Positions 26,197 to 35,966 of a DNA stretch of 64,000 nucleotides are shown here, in pieces. Source of the stretch: Albimonas donghaensis. GTDB taxonomy: Bacteria > Pseudomonadota > Alphaproteobacteria > Rhodobacterales > Rhodobacteraceae. The notes under the pieces are model-generated. The model was not told the DNA's origin. It ran no database searches and saw nothing but the letters and a program-made list of their open reading frames with translations. The DNA is taken from positions 372,001-436,000 of the forward strand of contig NZ_FNMZ01000001.1 in assembly GCF_900106695.1 (NCBI RefSeq), written 5' to 3'. Positions within the stretch are counted from its first letter, which is position 1. Every line of letters starts with the position of its first letter. The position numbers and the translations under genes are program-made.

Positions 26197-28359
26197 TCAG
26201 GCGGCGCGGTTGCGGGACGCGGCCTCGGCGTGGAAGAAGCCGATCAGCTCCGCCAGGGTATCCGACTGGGTGCGCAGGGCCTCCGCCGCCCGGGCGCTCT
26301 GCTCCGCCATGGAGGCGTTGCGCTGGGTGGTCTCGTCCATATGCGAGACGGCCTGCGTGATCTCCTGCATGCCGGTGGCCTGTTCGCGGCTGGCGCGCGC
26401 GATGTCGTCGATGGTCTCCGACATCGAGCTGATCGCGGACATCAACCCGCCGAGCGCCTCGCCGGTCGCATGCACATGGCGCACGCCGTCGGCCACCTTG
26501 GCGCCGGAGGCGGCGATCAGCTCCTTGATGTCGCGCGCGGCTTCCGACGAGCGCTGGGCGAGCGTCCGGACCTCCGAGGCCACCACGGCGAAGCCCTTGC
26601 CGGCCTCCCCCGCCCGGGCCGCCTCCACCGCCGCGTTCAGCGCCAGCAGGTTGGTCTGGAAGGCGATCGAGTCGATCACCGCGGTGATGTCCGAGATGCG
26701 CGCCGAGCTTTCCTCGATCTCCTTCATCGAGCCGACCGCGTCGCCGACCACGGACTGGCCCATCTGGGCGCGGTCGCGGGCGTCGGCGGCCATGGTGCTG
26801 GCCTGCTTCGCGCCGTCCGCGTTGGTGGAGATGGTGGCCGAGATCTCCTCGACCGTGGCGGAGGTCTCCTCCAGCGCCGAGGCCTGGGCTTCGGTGCGGC
26901 TGGACAGGTCGCCGGCCCCGCCGGAGACCTCGTCGATATTGCCGCGCATGGCGCGTTCCGCCGCCTTGATGTCGGCGACCAGACCGCCCAGCCGGTCCAG
27001 CGTGGCGTTGACCGAGCCGGTCACGTCGGCGAAGCGGCCGTGGAACTCGGCGCCCGAACGGTGGCTCAGGTCGCCGTCGGCCATGGCCTTCACCGGGGTC
27101 TCGACCTCGGTCAGGAAGCGGTCGATGGTCTCGCAGATGCGGTTCACCTGGCGGGCCACCTGTTCCAGGTTCTCATCCGCGCCATGCGGTTTGATCCGGC
27201 GGGAGAAATCGCCCTCCGCCGCCTTGGCGGCGGTCTCGTCGATCGCGGCCAGGATCGCCAGGTCCTCGGTCCGGTCCAGCCATTCGACCACCGTGCCGAT
27301 GCGCTGGCCCCGGCGCCCGAAGATCGGGCTGACCACCAGGTTCAGCCGACGTTCGCCGAGGCGGATGTCGGTGATCAGCTTCTCCGTCATGTCGTGGAGC
27401 TTGTCGACCTGGTGGCTGCGGTTGCGGTGGAAGATGTGGAAATCCACGCCGATCAGCTTCGCGGGGTCGAATTGCGGAACCATCTTGCGGATGCCGTCGC
27501 CGGCGCGGTCCAGCAACTGGACCAGCGACGGGCTGACATAGGTGATCCGGTCCTCGGTGTCGGCGATCATCAGGAGCGTCGAGGCGCTGTCCAGCGCCCG
27601 CCTGGTGCGGGCCGAGGCCTGCGACTGCTCATGGATTTCGCCCACCGACCGGGCGAGCATGCCGATCTCGTCCATGCGTTCGAAGCCCGGGATGCTCGCG
27701 TCCTCCCCCGCGATCAGCTTGCGCACGGTGGCGCCGAGCTGCACCAGCGGCCGGGTCAGCAGGCGGGTCAGCGCCCACATCCCCAGCGCCCCCGCGCCCA
27801 GCGCGATCGCGAGGCCGAGCCCGGCCAGGCGCATGGCCGAGGCGCGCACATCCGCCACGATCACGGCATCGGTCCAGCTGACGAGAATCGCGCCGACGAT
27901 GTCCTGCCCCTTGCCGAAGCGCACCGCGCGCGCCTGGGTGAGGCCGTCGGCGGAGGCGCCGGGCTCCCCCGTCTCCAGCGTCCGGGCCAGCAGGGCCGCC
28001 GCCGCCGGAGCGCGGGTCAGGGCGCCGACCTCGTCCAGCGTCTCGCCGGCCGCGTTGACCACCCTGGCCCCGCCGAAGGCGCGGCCGTTCGCTTCGGACA
28101 GATGCACCAGGGTCTCTTCGATGATCTCGGTCTTGGCGAACTTCACCGCGCCGCCCATGTCCCGCGCCGTGAGGTCGGCGAGCTGGGAGACCGAGCGCGC
28201 GAAGACCTCGCTTGCGAGCCGGCTCTGCGCCTGCATCGACAGCGCCGCGAACAGCGCCGTCAGCAGGATCGCGCCCAGAGCGAAGGCCAGGGCGATGCGG
28301 CGGCCGAGACGGGGGCTGGCGCCGAGTCGCTCCACGTTCGAGGCGGGGGCAGGGGTCAT
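26197..28359 (-). CDS. Methyl-accepting chemotaxis protein with HAMP and PAS domains
   Basis: A 720-residue chemoreceptor. TM1 is near residues 20-43 ([20 protein letters not shown]) and TM2 near 183-205, with a periplasmic domain of about 140 residues between. A HAMP region ([19 protein letters not shown]), a PAS-like domain ([43 protein letters not shown]), a second HAMP-like segment and the signalling hairpin follow; the conserved tip is [28 protein letters not shown]. No CheR-docking pentapeptide is at the C-terminus. ATG 28359 is preferred over GTG 28362. Transcribed after a periplasmic Cache protein gene. Confidence 0.92.
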   Translation of the reverse strand: MTPAPASNVERLGASPRLGRRIALAFALGAILLTALFAALSMQAQSRLASEVFARSVSQLADLTARDMGGAVKFAKTEIIEETLVHLSEANGRAFGGARVVNAAGETLDEVGALTRAPAAAALLARTLETGEPGASADGLTQARAVRFGKGQDIVGAILVSWTDAVIVADVRASAMRLAGLGLAIALGAGALGMWALTRLLTRPLVQLGATVRKLIAGEDASIPGFERMDEIGMLARSVGEIHEQSQASARTRRALDSASTLLMIADTEDRITYVSPSLVQLLDRAGDGIRKMVPQFDPAKLIGVDFHIFHRNRSHQVDKLHDMTEKLITDIRLGERRLNLVVSPIFGRRGQRIGTVVEWLDRTEDLAILAAIDETAAKAAEGDFSRRIKPHGADENLEQVARQVNRICETIDRFLTEVETPVKAMADGDLSHRSGAEFHGRFADVTGSVNATLDRLGGLVADIKAAERAMRGNIDEVSGGAGDLSSRTEAQASALEETSATVEEISATISTNADGAKQASTMAADARDRAQMGQSVVGDAVGSMKEIEESSARISDITAVIDSIAFQTNLLALNAAVEAARAGEAGKGFAVVASEVRTLAQRSSEAARDIKELIAASGAKVADGVRHVHATGEALGGLMSAISSMSETIDDIARASREQATGMQEITQAVSHMDETTQRNASMAEQSARAAEALRTQSDTLAELIGFFHAEAASRNRAA

Positions 28360-28443
28360 CACGGGCTCCGGGTCACGAGGGGGCGGCGCGGCGCGCCGGG
28401 CGCGGCGCCGGAGCCCGCGCGGCGCGGGCCCCGGCGTCGCGGA

Positions 28444-29019
28444 TCACTGCAGCAGCTCGACGTTGATCCCGAAGGTCACCGCCCCGATCGGCGCGCCCCC
28501 GTCGGGGTCCACCACCGGCAGGCTCACCTGGCTCTGGTAGGTCTGGGTGCTTTCGTCGAGCTCCACGTCCGAGATGTGGATCGCGTCCGCGCCGACCTTG
28601 TAGGTCTGGCGCCACTTGGCCTCGTCGCCCTGCCAGTAGTCCGATGTCGGGTCGGAAACCGCGACGTTCAGGCCGACATGATCCATGGCGAACGCCTCCG
28701 TGATCAGCCCTTCGGAGGCGTCGCGGGCGTCGGCCAGCACCCTGGAGGCCGGGCGGCCCGCGACCTCGTCCACCAGCGGGGCGGAGGCGGTCCCCACCTG
28801 CGCGCGCCAGTCGGCGTCGAGCTGGTCGATCCGCGCCTGGTCGGGCGCGCCGGCGGCGTTCTGCGCCTTGACCGCGGCGACCACCGCGGGATCCGCGGCG
28901 ATGGCGGCGAGCTGATCCCGGGCCAGCGCGCGGAGGCTGTCCTCGAATTCATTGGCGGCGGCGGGCGTAGCGAGCGGCGCCAGCGCGATGAGGGCGGCGG
29001 CGATCCGGGTGTGTCTCAT
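28444..29019 (-). CDS. Periplasmic PDC/Cache-like sensor protein
   Basis: A 191-residue protein with a signal peptide (MRHTRIAAALIALAPLATPAAA) and no other membrane helix. The mature domain has VVAAVKAQNAA near the start, FAMDHVGLNVAVSDPTSDYWQGDEAKWRQTYKVGADAIHIS and SQVSLPVVDPDGGAPIGAVTFGINVE. The D-x-x-G-x-N/VGVS-D..DYWQGDE pattern is that of PDC/dCache ligand-binding domains. It is 84 bp upstream of, and co-oriented with, a chemoreceptor gene, suggesting a soluble ligand-binding partner. Confidence 0.82.
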   Translation of the reverse strand: MRHTRIAAALIALAPLATPAAANEFEDSLRALARDQLAAIAADPAVVAAVKAQNAAGAPDQARIDQLDADWRAQVGTASAPLVDEVAGRPASRVLADARDASEGLITEAFAMDHVGLNVAVSDPTSDYWQGDEAKWRQTYKVGADAIHISDVELDESTQTYQSQVSLPVVDPDGGAPIGAVTFGINVELLQ

Positions 29020-29348
29020 GGCGGGCGGTCCTCGACTGCGAAAGGATGTTCGCGGGACGGATGGCCCTCCCCGCGCGGCGCGGACTTTCCACCCTTAGGG
29101 CTACCGTCAGGTTAATCGCCGCAGGATTCGGCCCCCTCCGGCGCGAAGGCGCCGCCGCGGCCCGTCTTCGCGCCGCCCGCGTCGATTGGCGGCGGGCCAG
29201 CGCCGGTCCGCGCGCCCCGAAGGCCCCTGCGCGAGGTTTCGCCCCGTCGCGGCGGATTGTATAAGGCGCGCGTGGATTTCGCCGCGACGCGCGACGCGAG
29301 GCGCGCGCCCCGGCATCGACAGGACGCAACTAGGCGAGGAGACCGGAA
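29020..29348. promoter_or_regulatory. Divergent intergenic region; candidate gap promoter
   Basis: A 329-bp spacer between the Cache gene (minus) and gap (plus). TATAAG at 29260-29265 is the most -10-like hexamer, with a weak TTTCGC 17 bp upstream; this would give a leader of about 77 nt for gap. A lower-GC patch near 29096-29118 might serve the minus-strand operon. Ribosome site GGCGAGGAGA lies before ATG 29349. Confidence 0.35.
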
Positions 29349-30350
29349 ATGGTGGTCAAGGTCGGCATCAACGGGTTCGGACGGATCGGGCGCAACGTGC
29401 TGCGCGCCATCGTGGAGAGCGGGCGCACGGACATCCAGGTGGTCGCGATCAACGATCTCGGCCCGGTGGAGACCAACGCTCACCTGCTGCGCTACGACAG
29501 CGTCCATGGCCGCTTCCCGGCCGAGGTGAAGGTGGACGGCGACACCATCGACGTGGGCTGGGGCCCGATCAAGGTGACCGCCGAGCGCGACCCCAAGGCG
29601 CTGCCCTGGGGCGACGTCGACGTGGCGATGGAGTGCACCGGGATCTTCGCCGACAAGGAGAAGGCCTCGATGCATCTCGAGAACGGCTCCAAGCGCGTTC
29701 TCGTCTCGGCCCCCGCCGGCGGCGCCGACAAGACCATCGTCTACGGCGTGAACCACGGCGTGCTGACCGCCGAGGACAAGGTCGTGTCCAACGCGTCCTG
29801 CACCACCAACTGCCTGTCGCCGGTGGCCTATGTGCTGGACCGCGCCGTGGGGATCGAAAAGGGGTTCATGACCACGATCCACTCCTACACGGGCGACCAG
29901 CCGACGCTCGACACCATGCACAAGGATCTCTACCGGGGCCGCGCCGCGGCGCTGTCGATGATCCCGACCTCCACCGGCGCCGCCAAGGCCGTCGGCCTGG
30001 TCCTGCCCGAGCTGAACGGCAAGCTGGACGGCGTCGCCATCCGCGTGCCGACCCCCAACGTCTCGGTCGTCGACCTGACCTTCATCGCCAAGAAGGCGAC
30101 GACGGTCGAGGAGATCAACGCCGCGATCCGCGAGGCCGCCGACGGCGAGCTGAAGGGCATCCTCGGCTACACGGACGAGCCGCTGGTCTCCATCGACTTC
30201 AACCATGACAGCCACTCGTCGGTGTTCCACATGGACCAGACCAAGGTCATGGAAGGCACCATGGTGCGCATCCTGACCTGGTACGACAACGAGTGGGGCT
30301 TCTCCAACCGCATGTCGGACACCGCCGTGGCGCTGGCCGCCACGATCTGA
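29349..30350 (+). CDS. gap: Glyceraldehyde-3-phosphate dehydrogenase, type I
   Basis: A 333-residue glycolytic/gluconeogenic enzyme. NAD-binding [16 protein letters not shown] at the N-terminus, the catalytic Cys in [18 protein letters not shown], the phosphate-site [10 protein letters not shown] and [23 protein letters not shown], ending [16 protein letters not shown]. Length is normal. Together with pgk, fba and tkt in this window it forms a loose central-carbon neighbourhood. The last codons are part of a 28-bp tandem repeat that continues past the stop. Confidence 0.97.
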   Translation: MVVKVGINGFGRIGRNVLRAIVESGRTDIQVVAINDLGPVETNAHLLRYDSVHGRFPAEVKVDGDTIDVGWGPIKVTAERDPKALPWGDVDVAMECTGIFADKEKASMHLENGSKRVLVSAPAGGADKTIVYGVNHGVLTAEDKVVSNASCTTNCLSPVAYVLDRAVGIEKGFMTTIHSYTGDQPTLDTMHKDLYRGRAAALSMIPTSTGAAKAVGLVLPELNGKLDGVAIRVPTPNVSVVDLTFIAKKATTVEEINAAIREAADGELKGILGYTDEPLVSIDFNHDSHSSVFHMDQTKVMEGTMVRILTWYDNEWGFSNRMSDTAVALAATI

Positions 30351-30413
30351 TCCGGGAGCGCTGGCCGCCACGATCTGATCCGGGGGCGCTGGCCGCCGCG
30401 ATCTGAAGCGGGG
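30330..30413 (+). repeat. 28-bp tandem repeat at the 3' end of gap
   Basis: Three head-to-tail copies (30330-30357, 30358-30385, 30386-30413). Copy 1 includes the last codons and stop of gap (GCGCTGGCCGCCACGATC then TGA); copy 2 is nearly identical and copy 3 has a few changes. Since the period is not a multiple of three, copies 2 and 3 lie outside the coding frame. Looks like a recent local duplication of the gene end. Confidence 0.9.
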
Positions 30414-30448
30414 GCGGGGAAAGACCCTCGCCCGCGCCGGACGACCAC

Positions 30449-30477
30449 GGGCGCCGCGGATCACGCGGCGCCCGTTT
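30449..30477 (+). terminator. Rho-independent terminator after gap
   Basis: Perfect 10-bp stem (GGGCGCCGCG / CGCGGCGCCC) with a GATCA loop, followed by GTTTCG. It lies about 100 bp beyond the gap stop, after the tandem repeat. Confidence 0.75.
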
Positions 30478-30515
30478 CGCTTCAACGCCCGTTCCCGCCG
30501 TGCCGGAGGCCCGCC

Positions 30516-31115
30516 ATGACCGTTTCCACCCCGACCGGGATCCGGCCCGCCGACGCCGCCGACGCCGCGACCGTGGCCTTCCTGCTCAACGAGGCCGCCA
30601 GCGGCTTCGCGATCGCCCTGTGGCGGGGCGCCGCCGCCCCCGGCGAAAACCCCTGGGCCATAGGCGCCGCGCGCATGGTCACGCGCATGGCGGACGCCGC
30701 CGTGCGGGTGATCGACGGACCGCAGGGCCGCGCCGCCGCGCCGGAGGCCGCGATGATCGGCTATCCGATCCCGGCGGCGACCGAGCCCGGCCCGGACCTG
30801 CCCCCCGCCTTCCTGCCGCTGACGGAGCTGGAGAACCTCTCCGCCCCCAGCTGGTACATCAACGCGCTCGGCGTCCAGCCCGAGGCGCGGGGCCGGGGCC
30901 TCGGCGCGCGCCTGCTGGCGGAGGCCGACGCGCTGGCCCGCGCCGCGGAGCTCGACGCGGTGTCGTTGATCGCCTCGGACGTCAATGTCGGGGCCATCCG
31001 GCTTTATGAACGCAACGGGTTCGAGGTCGTCGCCTCCCGCCCCAAGGTGGGGTTCGAGGGCTGGACGCCCGAGGGGCGCGACTGGCTGCTGATGCTCCGC
31101 CGCGGGCTGGGCTGA
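30516..31115 (+). CDS. GNAT-family N-acetyltransferase
   Basis: A 199-residue acetyltransferase. The acetyl-CoA site is YINALGVQPEARGRGLGARLLAEADALARA (R-G-R-G-L-G), followed by SLIASDVNVGAIRLYERNGFEVVASRPKVGF. The N-terminal half (RPADAADAATVAFLLNEAASGFAIALW) forms the acceptor side. It begins 38 bp after the gap terminator. Acceptor unknown. Confidence 0.9.
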   Translation: MTVSTPTGIRPADAADAATVAFLLNEAASGFAIALWRGAAAPGENPWAIGAARMVTRMADAAVRVIDGPQGRAAAPEAAMIGYPIPAATEPGPDLPPAFLPLTELENLSAPSWYINALGVQPEARGRGLGARLLAEADALARAAELDAVSLIASDVNVGAIRLYERNGFEVVASRPKVGFEGWTPEGRDWLLMLRRGLG

Positions 31116-31507
31116 GGCCCGCGGGGCGCCCTCGGCGCATATTTCGCCCGGAAACCGCCCTTCGCGCGGTTTTGGCCCTTCGAAGATGACGGCGCCGGCC
31201 CTATCTTCGGATCACGCGGGCTCACGCCCTTATCCCGTCCTTTCGCCGTCCCGCTCGCGCCCCATCGGCGCGGCACAGGGGGCGTCGCGCGCCCCGTCCC
31301 GCCGCCCGTCGCGCCGCCGCCGGTCATTCCGCCGTCCCGTTTCGTCCGCCCCTCCGACCTCCGAGAAAGATACGCAAGCATGATCCCCATCGCGCCGCGG
31401 CCCCGCCGCGACCGAGCCGCCCCGCCCCCGGCCTCCCGCCGTCTCTCCCGCCGTCCGTCCCGCCGATGCGCTTCGCCCCGGCGCGCGGGCGCCGCGGAGC
31501 GAGGCGC
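31116..31507. other. Intergenic region before marC
   Basis: A 392-bp stretch. It contains a weak dyad near 31150-31190 (CCGCCCTTCGCGCGG) and otherwise Arg/Pro/Ser-biased GC-rich sequence. Short open frames here have no family features. I see no RNA gene or convincing promoter. Confidence 0.35.
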
Positions 31508-32170
31508 ATGATCTCGCCCGAGCTGCTGCTGCACGACTTCATCACGCTGTGGGTGGTGATCGACCCGATCGGGACGCTGCCGGTGTTCCTGGCGGTGACC
31601 TACGGGCTGAGCGCGAAGGCCCGGCGACGGGTGGCGCTGCGGGCGGTGGTCGCGGCTTTCATGGTGCTGATCGGCTTCATCCTCATCGGCCAGCTGGTGC
31701 TGGAGGGGCTGGGGATCGCGCTGACCTCGTTCCAGCTTGCGGGCGGGATCGTGCTGTTCATTTTCGCGCTGACCATGATCTTCGGGCAGGGCAAGCCGCA
31801 ATCGGAGCTGGAGGAGACGCCCAGCCTCTCCCAGACCGCGATCTTTCCGCTGGCCATCCCCTCGCTCGCCTCGCCGGGCGCGATGCTGGCGGTGGTGGTG
31901 CTGACCGACAACAACCGCTTCTCTCTGGTCCAGCAGGCGACGACGGCGGGGCTGATGGCGCTGGTGATGGCGGCGGCGCTGGGCGTGCTGTGGGCCGCGA
32001 ACCCGATCCGCTCGGTGATCGGGGACGCCGGGGCCTCGGTGATCAGCCGGGTGATGGGCATGATCCTCGCCGCGGTGGCGGTGGACGCGGTGCTGGCGGC
32101 GCTGGCCGCGATGGGCCTGATCCCGCCGCAGGGCCCGGTCGCGGTCAACGTGCCGGAGCTTGCCGGCTAA
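31508..32170 (+). CDS. MarC-family integral membrane protein
   Basis: A 220-residue protein with six predicted helices. Family segments: FITLWVVIDPIGTLPVFLAVT at the start, AFMVLIGFILIGQLVLEGLGI, FQLAGGIVLFIFALTMIFG and the conserved IFPLAIPSLASPGAMLAVVVLTDNN, then the C-terminal GMILAAVAVDAVLAAL. MarC (formerly proposed in multidrug resistance) has no proven transport function. ATG 31508 starts directly before the first helix. Confidence 0.92.
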   Translation: MISPELLLHDFITLWVVIDPIGTLPVFLAVTYGLSAKARRRVALRAVVAAFMVLIGFILIGQLVLEGLGIALTSFQLAGGIVLFIFALTMIFGQGKPQSELEETPSLSQTAIFPLAIPSLASPGAMLAVVVLTDNNRFSLVQQATTAGLMALVMAAALGVLWAANPIRSVIGDAGASVISRVMGMILAAVAVDAVLAALAAMGLIPPQGPVAVNVPELAG

Positions 32171-32212
32171 GGCGGGCGCGGCCGGCGCGGCCGGCGGGGG
32201 GCGGGGAGGGGC

Positions 32213-34435
32213 TCAGGCGATCAGGTTGTCGGCGTCGAAATCCGCCTCCCGCAGGCCTTTGAACAAGACCTCGCCGCCTTCGAAGATCACCGCGACGCCG
32301 CGGGCGCGCTGCTCGAATTCCAGCGCGTCGAGCCCGTCCACCCCGCGCCCGAACACGGCCCGGTCCAGGTCTGGGTCGAAGCGGCGCGCCACGTCCGCGC
32401 CGTCGCCGGCGCGGAAGCGGAGCACATCGCGCCCGGCCCCGCCGGCCAGCACGTCGTCGCCCCGCCCGCCGATCAGCACGTCGCGCCCGGCCCCGCCGCG
32501 CAGCAGGTCGTCGCCGGCTCCGCCGCGCAGCAGGTCGTCGCCGGCTCCGCCGCGCAAGGTATCGTCGCCGGCCCCGCCGCGCAGGGCATCATCGCCGGCT
32601 CCGCCCTTCAGCCGGTCCCGCCCGGCGCCGCCGGTCAGCCGGTCCTCCCCCGCGTCCGCGAGCAGCCGGTCCGCGCCGCCGCCGCCGCGCAGCACGTCGT
32701 CGCCCGTCCCGCCGAGCAGGCGCTGCGCCCCCGGCCCGCCCGAAAGCGTCAGCCCGGCCTCCACCGGGGTCGCGGAGGGCGCTCCCGGCGCCGGCCCGGG
32801 CTCCGGGTCCGGCTCGGGCGCCGCGCCGGTCACGGTCACCGTGACATGGCCGATGTCGAACGCGCCCTCCGGGTCCGCGGCCGTGTAATCGAACCCGTCC
32901 GTCGCCACCGCCCCGACCGCAAGCCCGTCGAAGGCGCCGTCGGGATCATAGACGAAGCGCCCCGACGCCTCGAACCGCACCAGCGCGCCGGAGGCGAGCC
33001 GCACCAGCCCGCCGCCGCCCGCCGCCGCGCCCTCGACCCCCGCGAGGTGCAGGACGTCCCCGTCCGGGTCCGCATCCGCCCCCGCGCCGTTATCCGCCAG
33101 CAGGTCGCCCGTGACCCCGCCCGTGACCCCGTCGGTGGAGCGCGCGGCGAAGGCGTCGTCCCGCGCCTGCGGACCGCGATTGGTCGAGGCGACCTCCACC
33201 GTCACCACCTGGCGGGCCTCCGCCATGCCGTCGCCGACCCGGTAGACGAAACTCGCCTCCCCGTGGAACCCGGCCTCCGGCGTGAAGGTCACCCCGCCGC
33301 CCGACAGCGTCGCCGTCCCATGGGCCGCGTCCTCCACACCCAGCAGCGCCAGCGCCGCGCCGGGCGCGGCGATGTCGCCGTCCAGCAGCTCCGCCGCGGA
33401 GATCCATACCGACCCGCCCTCGACCGCCTGCACGGTCTCCGCGTCGGGGATCGGGCCGCCGGCCAGCGACACCGTCTCGCCCCCCCGGAACTCCAGGATC
33501 TCCATCCCGGTCAGCGTGTCGCGCGCGCGATCATGGGGCGAGCCGCCGTCGGCGACCCGCGCCACGATCGCCGCGCCGGGGCCCAACAGCTCGATCCGGA
33601 AATCCTCGCGCGCCGCGACGTAGATGACCCTGTCCATCCCCGGCCCGCCATCCATGGCGTTGAAGCCGTAACCGCGGGAGATGAAGCGGTCGTCGCCCTC
33701 GCCCCCCGACTGGCGCGTGTCCCAGCCATAGGCGGCGATCAGGTCGTTTCCCGGCCCCGCCTCCACCACATGGCCGCCGCCATAGGCCGATCCGAGCTGG
33801 ATCTCGTCATTCCCGGCGCCGGCATGGACGCGGTCGTCGCCGCCCCCGCCATAGATCACGTCGTCGCCGTCGCCCATCACGAAGATGTCGTCGCGGGCCG
33901 TCCCCGTGGCGGGCTCGCGCGCGGAGCTGTCGCCGCTGCGCGTCACGCCGGGGCGGGCCTCGGAGATCAGCAGGGACGTGTTGTCGAAGCGCAGGATCTC
34001 CACCGCCGGGATCGCCAGCGACACGCCCCAGAGGTCGGAGCGGATGGTCCGGCCGTCGACGGCGAGCTCCCAGTCGGCCTCGACCCCCGGCAGCACCACC
34101 GTGTCGAGCCCCTCGCCCCCGGCGAAGAGGCCCGAGCCGCCGGTCGCCTCCAGCACGTCGTCGCCATCGCCGCCGAACATGTCCGCCAGCCCGCCCGAGA
34201 GGCGGAACAGATCGTCGCCCGCATCCCCGAACAGCGCGTCGCGATGCGATCCGCCGGCCTCCAGCGTGTCGTTCCCGTCGCCGCCATGGGCCTCGCCGCC
34301 GCGTCCGAAGGGTTGCAGCAGGTCGTCGCCCGCGAAGCCGCGCAGCACCTGCCAGTCGCCCTCGCCGTGGAGGGAATCGTCGCCGGGGCCGCCGTCGAGG
34401 GTCTCTCCGAAGGGCGGGGTCACGAGTTCGGTCAT
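32213..34435 (-). CDS. RTX calcium-binding repeat protein with a cadherin-like domain
   Basis: A 740-residue acidic, Gly/Asp-rich protein, probably exported by a type I system. Hemolysin-type nonapeptides (GGxGxDxLx) occur in an N-terminal block (DGGPGDDSLHG, GGDGDDVLE), a central block and a long C-terminal block around residues 590-680. Between them is a cadherin/VCBS-like region (EASFVYRVGDGMAEARQVVTVEV; GFDYTAADPEGAFDIGHVTVTV). No N-terminal signal peptide; the C-terminus (FEGGEVLFKGLREADFDADNLIA) resembles a type I secretion tail. No ABC/MFP secretion genes are adjacent. Confidence 0.87.
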   Translation of the reverse strand: MTELVTPPFGETLDGGPGDDSLHGEGDWQVLRGFAGDDLLQPFGRGGEAHGGDGNDTLEAGGSHRDALFGDAGDDLFRLSGGLADMFGGDGDDVLEATGGSGLFAGGEGLDTVVLPGVEADWELAVDGRTIRSDLWGVSLAIPAVEILRFDNTSLLISEARPGVTRSGDSSAREPATGTARDDIFVMGDGDDVIYGGGGDDRVHAGAGNDEIQLGSAYGGGHVVEAGPGNDLIAAYGWDTRQSGGEGDDRFISRGYGFNAMDGGPGMDRVIYVAAREDFRIELLGPGAAIVARVADGGSPHDRARDTLTGMEILEFRGGETVSLAGGPIPDAETVQAVEGGSVWISAAELLDGDIAAPGAALALLGVEDAAHGTATLSGGGVTFTPEAGFHGEASFVYRVGDGMAEARQVVTVEVASTNRGPQARDDAFAARSTDGVTGGVTGDLLADNGAGADADPDGDVLHLAGVEGAAAGGGGLVRLASGALVRFEASGRFVYDPDGAFDGLAVGAVATDGFDYTAADPEGAFDIGHVTVTVTGAAPEPDPEPGPAPGAPSATPVEAGLTLSGGPGAQRLLGGTGDDVLRGGGGADRLLADAGEDRLTGGAGRDRLKGGAGDDALRGGAGDDTLRGGAGDDLLRGGAGDDLLRGGAGRDVLIGGRGDDVLAGGAGRDVLRFRAGDGADVARRFDPDLDRAVFGRGVDGLDALEFEQRARGVAVIFEGGEVLFKGLREADFDADNLIA
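32493..32600 (-). repeat. 27-bp tandem repeat inside the RTX gene
   Basis: Four head-to-tail 27-bp units (starting 32493, 32520, 32547, 32574); units 1 and 2 are identical and units 3 and 4 diverge at a few bases. Each encodes one nonapeptide of the LRGGAGDD type. Near-identity at the DNA level indicates recent expansion and possible copy-number variation. Confidence 0.85.
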
Positions 34436-34767
34436 GGGAGAACGCGCCTTGCTCCGGCCGCGGACGCGTGGCGCCGGGCCTGGTTGAGCGCGCACGAAGC
34501 CTCGCGCGCGGCGCCGCGGCTTCAGGCGGCATGTTTCAGCGGAAGTTAGGGATTTCTTAACATCTCGCCGGGATCGGAGCAATCGAAGGCGGGCGGGGCA
34601 GGGGCTCCCGCCGCCCCGCCCACCGCCCCGCCCGCCGCCGCTCCCGCCGCCTCTCCCGCCCCCCGCCCGCGTCGCCGCGTCCCCTCCCGCGGCCTTGCGC
34701 GGGGACGCGGGACTGCGGTCTATAGGCGCCAGAACCCATCGGCGGACCGGACGCGAGGCCCTTTTCC
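34436..34767. other. Divergent intergenic region, RTX gene / pgk
   Basis: A 332-bp spacer with promoters expected in both directions. A low-GC patch at 34543-34565 (AGTTAGGGATTTCTTAAC) may hold the RTX promoter. On the pgk side a CTATAG at 34720-34725 is -10-like with TTGCGC at 34695, but the spacing (19 bp) is not ideal. The middle (34590-34690) is C/G-rich low-complexity DNA. Confidence 0.35.
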
Positions 34768-35958
34768 ATGACCCGCAAGACCCTTGACGACATCGACCTT
34801 TCGGGAAAGCGCGCGCTGGTGCGCGTCGACGTGAACGTGCCGGTGCGCGACGGCAAGGTGACAGACGCCACCCGCATCGACGCCATCCTGCCCACGCTGC
34901 GCGACATCCTCGCCAAGGGCGGCAAGCCGGTTCTGCTGGCGCATTTCGGCCGGCCCAAGGGCCAGGTCGTGCCAGAGATGAGCCTTGAGGTCGTGCGCCC
35001 GGCGCTCGAAGCCGCCATCGGCGCGCCGGTCGCCTTCGCCTCCGACTGCGTGGGCGAGCCCGCCGCCGCCGCCATCGCCGCCATGCCCGAAGGCGGCGTG
35101 CTGCTGCTGGAGAACACCCGCTTCCATGCGGGCGAGGAGAAGAACGACCCCGCCTTCGCCGATCAGCTCGCGGCGCTGGGCGATGTCTTCGTCAACGACG
35201 CCTTCTCCGCCGCCCACCGGGCCCATGCCTCGACCGAGGGGCTGGCGCGCCGGCTCCCCTCCGCCGCCGGGCGGCTGATGGAATCCGAGCTCTCGGCGCT
35301 GGAAAAGGCGCTGGCCCATCCCGAACGCCCGGTGACGGCGGTGGTCGGCGGGGCCAAGGTCTCCACCAAGCTGGACCTGCTGTCGAACCTGATGGCCAAG
35401 GTCGACGCCATCGTCATCGGCGGCGGCATGGCCAACACCTTCCTCGCCGCCCAGGGGATCGGGGTCGGCAAGTCGCTGTGCGAGCATGACCTGCTCGACA
35501 CCGCGCGCGAGATCATGGCCAAGGCCGACGCGCAGGGCTGCAAGCTGCTGCTGCCCTCCGACGTGGTGGTGGCCCGCGAATTCGCCGCCAACGCCGCCAA
35601 TCAGACCGTGCCCGCCACGGAATGCCCTGAGGACGCGATGATCCTCGACGCCGGCCCGGACGCGGTGGCCGCCGTGGCCGCCCAGTTCGCGGCCTCGAAG
35701 ACGCTGGTCTGGAACGGACCGCTGGGCGCCTTCGAGATCGAGCCCTTCAACACCGCCACCGACGCCGCCGCGACCACGGCGGCGGAGCTGACCGAGGCGG
35801 GAAAGCTGCTCTCGGTCGCCGGCGGCGGCGACACGGTGGCGGCGCTCAACGCCTCGGGGGCGGCGGCGAAGTTCTCCTATGTCTCGACCGCGGGCGGCGC
35901 CTTCCTGGAATGGCTGGAGGGCAAGACCCTGCCGGGCGTCGCGGCGCTGGAAAGCTGA
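34768..35958 (+). CDS. pgk: Phosphoglycerate kinase
   Basis: A 396-residue glycolytic kinase. N-terminal substrate motif [54 protein letters not shown]; the C-terminal nucleotide domain has [24 protein letters not shown] and [11 protein letters not shown]. Full length and intact. It lies downstream of gap but is separated by three unrelated genes. Confidence 0.97.
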   Translation: MTRKTLDDIDLSGKRALVRVDVNVPVRDGKVTDATRIDAILPTLRDILAKGGKPVLLAHFGRPKGQVVPEMSLEVVRPALEAAIGAPVAFASDCVGEPAAAAIAAMPEGGVLLLENTRFHAGEEKNDPAFADQLAALGDVFVNDAFSAAHRAHASTEGLARRLPSAAGRLMESELSALEKALAHPERPVTAVVGGAKVSTKLDLLSNLMAKVDAIVIGGGMANTFLAAQGIGVGKSLCEHDLLDTAREIMAKADAQGCKLLLPSDVVVAREFAANAANQTVPATECPEDAMILDAGPDAVAAVAAQFAASKTLVWNGPLGAFEIEPFNTATDAAATTAAELTEAGKLLSVAGGGDTVAALNASGAAAKFSYVSTAGGAFLEWLEGKTLPGVAALES

Positions 35959-35966
35959 TCGTCCGG

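Noticed and set aside
31186-31383. A 65-codon frame in the spacer before marC.
   Set aside because: Ser/Arg/Pro-rich, no ribosome site, no family pattern; base composition explains it.
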